Below, piece after piece: positions 58,601 through 64,000 of a stretch of 64,000 bases of DNA; within the stretch, counting starts at the first letter, position 1; every line of letters begins with the position of its first letter. The stretch covers positions 1 to 64,000 of the IMG/VR virus record IMGVR_UViG_3300034111_000335; one strand, 5' to 3'. The DNA is from a virus. A program made the position numbers and the translations under genes. The notes beneath the pieces were generated by a model. That model saw only the letters and a program-made list of their open reading frames with translations, was not told where the DNA came from and did not search any database.

Positions 58601-60713
58601 AGGAACACTTAAGATTAAAACTAAGTACTATCCTGCATTCGGTGGAGACACTTACATTAATAAGTTTGCACTTAAGCGTAAGCACTCTTTCTTTACTCGT
58701 AACTTAGCTAACTTACCAGCTAAAGTAGATAATGTTCCTTTTGATTATTGGCTGTATCCTAACTTAGGATATCCTACTTACTACATTGGAGAGTCTCCTG
58801 AAGATTTAAGTTCAGCAGCAACCGAAGCTTTAATAGCTGGGGTTGCAGCAGCTGCGGCTGCGGCATTAGCTGCAGGAGTTGTTACAGGAGCTTTAGTAGC
58901 AGGCGGTGTTTTAAATGCTGCTCTTACAGGAGTATTAGCTTCAATCTACAGTTTGTTTGTAAAGAAGAATAACTTAGATGCAGATCCTCAACCTTTCTTC
59001 TATCAGAAAGGATTTTTCTACACAGCTTCTTATGGTATTCCAGTATTCTATGTAGAGTCTGACATTAACGTAGACTTACGTCATGGAAGAAATGAATTAG
59101 AAGAAAACTTCTATCCTAACGTAGGAGATGGTATTCCTGATGACTGGTTGCATGAAGTAAACGTACCTATCAAGTTTGATAATTTTTATAGTTACAATGC
59201 TACTTACTCTGCACAGAACTTAAGTCCTAACTTTCCATATAGATTAAAGTACCCTAAATTAGAGTGTTTGTCTATTCACCATAATCGTGTAATTTACTCT
59301 GATCCTGCAAACTCCTCTAACTATCTTTCAGATGCTTGGAGAGTATTCCGTCCAGGTAATTTCTATGACTTCCCTAAGCAAGGAGGACGCTTAATAGATC
59401 TAAATGCAGGAGAGAACGAAAGAGTATATGCTAGGTTTGAAAATACTACTAAGGTTTACAACTCTCGTATTACTTTAAGTACTACTTCTCCTTATCAGTT
59501 GGAGATTGGTAATGCAGAGATGTTCAAACAAAAACCTGTAGAACTTTCTAAAACAGATCTAGGTTACATAGGAACTCAACACAAAGCTTACGTTAAGTGT
59601 GAGTATGGAACATTCTGGGTAGATGCTAAACGTGGGCATATTTATCAGTTAACAAGTGAAGGCTTTAACGAGATTAAGACTGAAAATAACTTTAACTGGT
59701 TTAAGCAAAACCTACCCTTCCAGATTCTTAAAGACATTCCTAATGCAGACATTGACAATCCTCCTATTGGATTAGGTATTGTAATGGGATGGGATGAAAG
59801 ATACGAGAGAGTATTTATTACTAAGTTAGACTATAGAGTTAAGCCTGAGTACAGACCTGGTAACTCATCATTTATCAAATACATTACAGACACATCTGAT
59901 AGCAACTATCGTAAGTATGTTTTGGATAGTGGAAGTATTGAAGTAGAGATTACTTTTGGTGATCCAGCATTCTTCGAGAATAAGTCTTGGACAGTAGCTT
60001 ACTCACCTAAGTTGAAAAACTTTATTTCTTTCTATTCTTTCCTTCCTAACTTCTTTGTTCCCCAATTAGGGCACTTCCAAACTATAATCAATACTTCTAC
60101 AGGAGCATCTACTTGGAATCATAACTTATCTCTTTACAGTTATCAGACTTATTACAATATACTCTATCCTTATATAATCGAGTATAATGTAAACTCTTTC
60201 CCACAAGTATCTACAATCAACTCTGTTACTTTGATGCAGGACATTCAAGAGTACTATTCTGATTACGAGTACTATTCTTTGTCTACTGCTAACAAGAAGA
60301 ACTTAGCAAACTTTACTAAGGCTATCATCTACAACAAAGAACAGTCTTCTGGTATCATTAAGTTGATTCCTGAAGAGTTTGGTAACACAAGACAGAAGAT
60401 TACCTATCCTAGAATGACAGCAACAGGCATAGAAGCTCTTATCTCTCGTAGAGAACACTTGTATACCTTTAATGGATTTTGGAACGTTGCAGCTCAAGGA
60501 AATGGTCAACCTCTATGGTCGACTCAGTGGAGTGACTTAGTTACTCAGTACCCTATAGACAAAGTACCTAATACTAAGAGTGTAAGACCTGTGTCTGTAT
60601 CTTATCAGAAGTCTAAGATTAAGTCTGACTTTGCTAAAGTCAGACTGATTCAGGATCAATACTCTAGATTTAAGTTTATTAACACCATTCAAATAACCCA
60701 AACCAACCCATAA
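55632..60713 (+). CDS. Giant tail-hub / muzzle-type protein
   Basis: 1,693 residues. The opening (NQNVAGLNLDSVNYQIKENM, then NEPSNQICYDF) and an early beta-propeller-like repeat resemble crAss-like tail tube/muzzle proteins at the same position. About 105-250 is Cys-rich (CGCISG, SSCCLF, NCCDCTDCYRYD). Near 1055-1100 an Ala/Gly/Val-rich hydrophobic stretch (AALAAGVVTGALVAGGVLNA) could insert into a membrane during DNA entry. The gene is also long for a podovirus-like tail. Virion location is certain by context, the exact name less so. Confidence 0.75.
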   Translation: MDNKINQNVAGLNLDSVNYQIKENMITFALNANIQSHDGNSTTYTNEPSNQICYDFTTSYPGYRIVGTLNITEQSKLIVFLAHPDGRSLIGEITNLSKDCTSLIETEKDCGCISGTVVTNVVTEDSSCCLFTPLVVDNCCDCTDCYRYDVQATDNQPFTVVFVDCNGVETSETFPSGIGTFKAKRNRFILPVNVEILYSVLDSQGICIPKSAPCCLGLSPDFPVYSEYRIDNCETKVYFIARNIQPRYFSLEEPYGRDQCGDAIDCITDSCERLKLFPDFCQPDIYPTAVDSGGTLKGGVYSFSLAYADENGKELTDYVDFSNPIPIFERAITEQTEYETSQSIRVSIDHSTAIFDYFNLVVAENINEVTTYQLVGTYRVNQSTYRDSLVYTGDYSSTFSSIVPLIRSPHYETAEIIEKQNDILMLADLVETPKYNFQLLANQIKLRWETVKMPVDNKFDFSNPEIAYFFRTYQRDEVYPFGIKFKLKNGKYTDVFHIPGREVFVNSNEEELLYSSSNPDAFGTSNDCIVTTAQPRWKVYNTATTGLTPPNNTPSLQEVQYSCKITVETSGEFAYWESTETYPCYEDVWGTLAGKAIRHHKFPENAKSHIHADGDDFIYPIGVRIWNESLFEGILDQETVYDPLNTYGNHQIPVKELICGYELVRGNRVNNKSVVAKGLIYDVGTFINAKTQKSYYYPNYPYNSLEDDPYIKSTPDWYNKADRGIEEDQYGMELHKGFDTIGSRYTFHSPDTHFQYPKIGTELKLETVEYGKVQGHFVPVLDHPKHKFLTLADYSTAATLANALALAFESDTAVDTTVPPPPGVSTTVSNKSKTDALSIITNNQAFIDLIEKLIPLANFAYQFNSVGEYKRFLPITTVGNRRRFLDIGLYANDKIVELNDDKPIHNRLRETSVYLKTNGSFSTEYASIIDNSRYTIGQKNLAKDPEQIVESDTRAYYASIKRDFPNQYGQIENIRYVSTGYSCSVYTDISGTLKIKTKYYPAFGGDTYINKFALKRKHSFFTRNLANLPAKVDNVPFDYWLYPNLGYPTYYIGESPEDLSSAATEALIAGVAAAAAAALAAGVVTGALVAGGVLNAALTGVLASIYSLFVKKNNLDADPQPFFYQKGFFYTASYGIPVFYVESDINVDLRHGRNELEENFYPNVGDGIPDDWLHEVNVPIKFDNFYSYNATYSAQNLSPNFPYRLKYPKLECLSIHHNRVIYSDPANSSNYLSDAWRVFRPGNFYDFPKQGGRLIDLNAGENERVYARFENTTKVYNSRITLSTTSPYQLEIGNAEMFKQKPVELSKTDLGYIGTQHKAYVKCEYGTFWVDAKRGHIYQLTSEGFNEIKTENNFNWFKQNLPFQILKDIPNADIDNPPIGLGIVMGWDERYERVFITKLDYRVKPEYRPGNSSFIKYITDTSDSNYRKYVLDSGSIEVEITFGDPAFFENKSWTVAYSPKLKNFISFYSFLPNFFVPQLGHFQTIINTSTGASTWNHNLSLYSYQTYYNILYPYIIEYNVNSFPQVSTINSVTLMQDIQEYYSDYEYYSLSTANKKNLANFTKAIIYNKEQSSGIIKLIPEEFGNTRQKITYPRMTATGIEALISRREHLYTFNGFWNVAAQGNGQPLWSTQWSDLVTQYPIDKVPNTKSVRPVSVSYQKSKIKSDFAKVRLIQDQYSRFKFINTIQITQTNP

Positions 60714-60717
60714 TATC

Positions 60718-61098
60718 ATGAAAGAAAAAGAACTCTTTACAACAGTTAAACCCGAAATAGTACTGGGACAGTTATTTCAGTCTAGGGACATCATTCACTT
60801 AGCTCACTTACAAACAACTTCGTTTAGTGAGCACAAAGCTTTAGACGGTTACTACTCAGAAGTAATTGGTCTATTAGATGATTTAGTAGAAGCATACTTC
60901 GGAACTATTGGAAAACGCTTAAACTTTAAAATTCCTGGATCAGAGTATATGAATGCTAAAGCTCATCTTACTTACATGAAAGATTATGTAATGAAGCATC
61001 GTAACGTATTTGGAAACGAAAACACCCACCTACAAAACATCGTAGATGAGATCATTGCTTTGATTACTTCTACCTTATATCAATTGACACTAAACTAA
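60718..61098 (+). CDS. Hypothetical virion-module protein
   Basis: 126 residues, helical and soluble (PEIVLGQLFQSRDIIHLAHL, then HKALDGYYSEVIGLLDDLVE). It resembles ferritin-like or Dps-like helical packing only loosely; no metal motif is certain. Between the tail-hub and cargo-type genes. Confidence 0.65.
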   Translation: MKEKELFTTVKPEIVLGQLFQSRDIIHLAHLQTTSFSEHKALDGYYSEVIGLLDDLVEAYFGTIGKRLNFKIPGSEYMNAKAHLTYMKDYVMKHRNVFGNENTHLQNIVDEIIALITSTLYQLTLN

Positions 61099-61106
61099 AT
61101 AACTAT

Positions 61107-62000
61107 ATGAACCGTTTAAAGAAATCTTACTCTACTTGCATGAGTTGCGGAGGTAAGAAAATGAAATCAGGAGGTAACTGGATCAAGAGTGCTATTAAAA
61201 AGCCAGGATCTTTTACTGCACAAGCTAAGAATGCTGGTATGTCTGTACCTGCATTCCGTAATAAAGTACTTAGCAATAAGAACGCTTACTCTGCTACTAC
61301 TGTAAAGAGAGCGAACCTAGCTAAGACTCTTGCAGGAATGCGTAAAGGAGAAGATGGTATGATTACACGTAAAGGAACAAAGGATGTAATAAAGTATGCT
61401 TCACGTGTAGAGCCTAGAGGTATTACTACTGAGTCTTCTATGGGTATGCCTGTTGCTCCTACTCCAATTGAAAGTCCAGCAAACTGGTATAACGAAAGTA
61501 CTTGGGATAAAGCACAAGCTGAAAATGCAGCTCGTCCTGTAGCTAATACTCCAGTATCTTCAGATAATCCTTCTCCGTTAGTTAAAGGAGGAACAGAAAA
61601 AGTTAGAGCATACCAAGAAATGCTTCGTAGTTATGGCTACGATATTAAAGCAGATGGTGCTTGGGGTCCTAAAACACAAGCCGCATACGAATCTTATATT
61701 AAAGCAAAGGCTTCAGGTACAGCTAAACCTGCAGCTGTGACTCCTGCTAAAACAACTAGTAAAGCTTCTTCTGAGACTTGGAACTATACTCCAGAACAGT
61801 GGGATAAATCTATGGCAGAAAACAAAGCAAGAGAAGCAGCACAGAGTATGAAGTCGTTTAACACAACTGTAAATACTGTTGTTGAGCCTGCATACGTTAA
61901 TAAAGCAATTAGTAACTCAGGTAAGTATAAGGCATCTAAAGCAGCTAATGCTAAAAAGTACGTAATGAATAAACTTGACAAGTTTAATAAAAAGCCATAA
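61107..62000 (+). CDS. Lys-rich virion protein with peptidoglycan-binding motif
   Basis: 297 residues, basic, Ala/Lys-rich. Opens with CMSCGGKKMKSGGNWIKSAI. About 165-200 (VRAYQEMLRSYGYDIKADGA, then WGPKTQAAYESYI) matches the PG_binding_1 pattern (Q-x-x-L-x-x-x-GY-x-x-x-x-DG-x-x-GP-x-T-x-x-A). Two tandem W-Y-N-x-S/T-WDKA(Q)AEN-type segments occur (ANWYNESTWDKAQAENAARP; TWNYTPEQWDKSMAENKARE). Probably a virion-packaged protein released during entry that binds wall. Ends in TAATG with the next gene. Confidence 0.65.
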   Translation: MNRLKKSYSTCMSCGGKKMKSGGNWIKSAIKKPGSFTAQAKNAGMSVPAFRNKVLSNKNAYSATTVKRANLAKTLAGMRKGEDGMITRKGTKDVIKYASRVEPRGITTESSMGMPVAPTPIESPANWYNESTWDKAQAENAARPVANTPVSSDNPSPLVKGGTEKVRAYQEMLRSYGYDIKADGAWGPKTQAAYESYIKAKASGTAKPAAVTPAKTTSKASSETWNYTPEQWDKSMAENKAREAAQSMKSFNTTVNTVVEPAYVNKAISNSGKYKASKAANAKKYVMNKLDKFNKKP

Positions 62001-63430
62001 TGTTTGTCCCAGGAGTAAATGGTTCTGTAATTCCTAGTGTGTCCTCAGGCTCTAAGCTTAAGAGTGCATATAAGAATTCCAAAAAACGTAAGATGCCTAA
62101 TGGGGGATGGGCTAACTGGACTCCTAATACAGGAAAGCCTTACTTAAGAACTAGTCCTGCAGGTAATGCTGGTTACTCTGATAATACTAAAGTAATTACT
62201 CAAAATACAAACGTTACTGCAGCTAATAGAAAAGCAGCAGAAGCTGCAGAGTACGCTAAACGTGTGGGTAGTATTAGTCAGGGTAAAGTTAAATCAAATT
62301 ATGAGAAAGCGAAGGAAGCTACTTCTTTTGTAGCTCAAGCAGAGCAACGTAATGGTTCTGCATCCCCATTAGACTATGTATTAGATGTTGTAAATCCTGT
62401 CAATTATGTTACTAATGCTATTGATTTAGTCGGTAATACAGGATCTGCGGTTGTTAATGCTTCTCAAGGCAATTTTGCACAAGCAGGTAGTGATTTATTA
62501 GGTGCAGGATTAAATGCACTTGACGTTGTGCCTTTAACCAGAGGATTAGGAAAAGTAGCAAAGCCTGCAATTAAGAATGCTGCAAGGCCTTTTTTAAACT
62601 ATGCAGACGATATAGTACAAACCTCTAAAATTGCAGGTAAACCTGCACTACCTACTTATAAGAACGTATACAGAGCAGAGCATGCAAACTTTAATACTAT
62701 GGCAAAACCTGACGATCTTACGGGTAGGTGGGCACTAGATAATCCTAAAGACGCAGAGTTTTATGTGAGAAACTTAAAAACTCCTAGAGGAGATTCTTAT
62801 ACTACAAGTAATTATTTTAAAGGAGAAGTAGAGCCTGTAAGAATAATGAGGGATAGACTTCCTGAGTATAAAATGAAACAACAATTTGCGGAAGGTATGC
62901 CAGAGGAAGCACGAATTATGAGTATGGGTAGAGGTAAGTTGACTGATAAAGAACTTGCTAGTGTTTTAGGTGACGATGCTGCTGATAGAATGCGGAAGGG
63001 TATCCTAACAGAAATGGATTACAACACTATGTCTACTGCTCCTTTTATGTACAATACAACAGAGGGTATACTTGATGCAAACAGAATGAATCAACTACGT
63101 AAGGGTGAAAATACTTTTTTAGGTCGGGGAAAAACTAACTTGTTTCCAGATCAAAAGCAAGCTATTGACTATATAAGTAATCAGTCAAAAGGACAAAAAA
63201 ATAGTTCTTTAATTAGTAAATACCTACCTTTTAGTACTTATAAAAACGGAGGAGAAGTAGAAGATGATGATGATAAGGAAATGGTTGATGGAGTAGCAAG
63301 TATTCTTCGGAGAGTTAAGGACCCTAAGAACAGATTACAACTAGCTAATCAATTATCTAAACAGTTTAACAGAGAAAATGTAAAGTATAATTTACCTTCC
63401 TTTTTAAATAAATCAAAAGTAAAGAAATGA
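62000..63430 (+). CDS. Putative virion cargo protein
   Basis: 476 residues, basic ends, Ala/Gly-rich middle with possible amphipathic helices (NPVNYVTNAIDLVGNTGSAV, LLGAGLNALDVVPLTRGLGK). Contains KKRKMPNGGWANW near the start and YKNGGEVEDDDDKE near the end. The K-x-GG motif recurs in the adjacent gene as well. Virion proteins of this kind, ejected with DNA, occur at the same site in crAss-like genomes. A central R-AEH / fold (YKNVYRAEHANFN) resembles ADP-ribosyltransferase or toxin-like proteins only weakly. Confidence 0.6.
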   Translation: MFVPGVNGSVIPSVSSGSKLKSAYKNSKKRKMPNGGWANWTPNTGKPYLRTSPAGNAGYSDNTKVITQNTNVTAANRKAAEAAEYAKRVGSISQGKVKSNYEKAKEATSFVAQAEQRNGSASPLDYVLDVVNPVNYVTNAIDLVGNTGSAVVNASQGNFAQAGSDLLGAGLNALDVVPLTRGLGKVAKPAIKNAARPFLNYADDIVQTSKIAGKPALPTYKNVYRAEHANFNTMAKPDDLTGRWALDNPKDAEFYVRNLKTPRGDSYTTSNYFKGEVEPVRIMRDRLPEYKMKQQFAEGMPEEARIMSMGRGKLTDKELASVLGDDAADRMRKGILTEMDYNTMSTAPFMYNTTEGILDANRMNQLRKGENTFLGRGKTNLFPDQKQAIDYISNQSKGQKNSSLISKYLPFSTYKNGGEVEDDDDKEMVDGVASILRRVKDPKNRLQLANQLSKQFNRENVKYNLPSFLNKSKVKK

Positions 63431-63876
63431 AACAGATGATAAAACGCAAAGATGGATCTTACTCACAACGTGGTTTGTGGGATAACATCCGTGCTAACAA
63501 AGGATCTGGTAAGAAGCCTACAAAAGAAATGCTTAAGCAAGAGACTAAGATTAAAAAAGAAAGTCGCTTAAAGAAAGCATACATGGCTAAGGGAGGAAAC
63601 ATTGCTAAGACTACTAAAGGTCCAGGAGCAAACTATCGTCCTACTAAATCAGGAGCAGGTATGACTCAGAAAGGTGTAATGGCTTATCGTAGAGCAAACC
63701 CTGGATCTAAACTAAGCACTGCTGTTACAGGTAATGTAAAGGCTGGTAGCAAAGCAGCCAATCGTAGAAAGTCTTATTGTGCTAGATCATTAGGTCAGTT
63801 ACGTAGATCTAAACAGTCTACACAGAATGATCCTAATAGCAGAATCAGACAAGCACGTAGACGTTGGAAGTGCTAA
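63427..63876 (+). CDS. Basic RRWKC-ending protein (DUF6321-like)
   Basis: 149 residues, extremely Lys/Arg-rich. KRKDGSYSQRGLWDNIRANK, GSGKKPTKEMLKQE, TQKGVMAYRRANPGSKLSTA, RRKSYCARSLGQL, and a final DPNSRIRQARRRWKC follow the pattern of a family found in many marine and crAss-like phages. These are thought to be virion- or DNA-associated; enzymatic role unknown. Start overlaps the previous stop by 4 nt (ATGA). Confidence 0.75.
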   Translation: MKQMIKRKDGSYSQRGLWDNIRANKGSGKKPTKEMLKQETKIKKESRLKKAYMAKGGNIAKTTKGPGANYRPTKSGAGMTQKGVMAYRRANPGSKLSTAVTGNVKAGSKAANRRKSYCARSLGQLRRSKQSTQNDPNSRIRQARRRWKC

Positions 63877-63911
63877 GAACTAAATAAACTAAATAAACTA
63901 AAACTAAATAT

Positions 63912-64000
63912 ATGGCCGCTAAAGCATCTAAATCAAAATCAACTTCTACTGCTTCTAAGTTTAAAGTTAAACCGAAAGTAAGAAGGAAGGGAGTAGTAGC
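63912..64000 (+). CDS. Partial gene at the right edge, Lys/Ser-rich
   Basis: Only the first 29 codons are visible (MAAKASKSKSTSTASKFKVK, then PKVRRKGVV). Highly basic N-terminus. It continues beyond the window and belongs to the same cargo or virion group. Preceded by ACTAAATATATGG. Confidence 0.55.
   Translation, partial: MAAKASKSKSTSTASKFKVKPKVRRKGVV

Overview
The window looks like about two thirds of a tailed phage genome of the crAss-like group (Crassvirales type) infecting a Bacteroidetes host. The evidence is a large terminase followed by an approximately 820-residue portal, an acidic scaffold-like protein, a crAss-type major capsid protein, two HU/IHF-like proteins in the virion module, a very large tail-hub protein of about 1,700 residues, and a Lys/Arg-rich virion block at the right end. 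Host clues are Bacteroidetes promoters (TTG, then TAnnTTTG 22 nt on), signal peptides ending in ..SAQ or ..GQS, a type IX secretion (T9SS) C-terminal sorting domain, and A-rich start contexts instead of Shine-Dalgarno sites. The code is standard: TAA, TGA and at least one TAG are used as stops. No integrase, CRISPR array or insertion sequence was seen. Both ends of the window cut genes.

Layout. (1) 1-10.4 kb, minus strand: small early-type genes plus a GIY-YIG homing endonuclease, a DEAH helicase, a membrane-anchored glucosaminidase-like protein, a ParB-like protein, and tRNA-Leu(UAA) and tRNA-Glu(UUC). It also holds unusually rich non-coding DNA: a multi-helix RNA directly behind tRNA-Leu, and two homologous copies of a three-way-junction RNA supported by compensatory changes. 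Near 9.7-9.9 kb are helically phased TATAAGA repeats and other repeats that could be an origin or control region. (2) 10.4-12.2 kb: control region, a secreted NUC-type nuclease (+), and a probable aminoacyl-tRNA-protein transferase-like gene (-). (3) 12.2-29.4 kb, plus strand: about 16 kb of tail-fibre and receptor-binding genes (two ending in S74 intramolecular chaperones) and two small genes. (4) 29.5-37.3 kb, plus strand: an exported-protein cassette. It contains a holin-like protein, an L,D-transpeptidase-like protein, a secreted HExxH protein, a secreted cohesin/dockerin-like protein with a T9SS sorting domain, small membrane proteins, a CsgG-like lipoprotein, a Ser/Gly-rich predicted outer-membrane protein with a second gene overprinted in its linker, a PA14-dockerin-like protein and a further secreted protein. 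(5) 37.3-38.1 kb: a structured non-coding stretch and one minus-strand gene. (6) 38.1-64 kb, plus strand: a winged-helix-like regulator, an IHF-like protein, a zinc-ribbon gene that overlaps it out of frame, then packaging, capsid, connector, tail and virion-cargo genes.

How it fits together. Host-type promoters, most with exactly the same 22-nt box spacing, precede most plus-strand transcription units, and GC-rich hairpins separate them. Early minus-strand units are short, tightly coupled (4-nt ATGA overlaps) and often share the same leader ending in ACAGATATG. The most unusual parts are the exported cohesin/dockerin-T9SS-CsgG-like cassette with its overprinted gene, and the families of structured RNAs in the early region.
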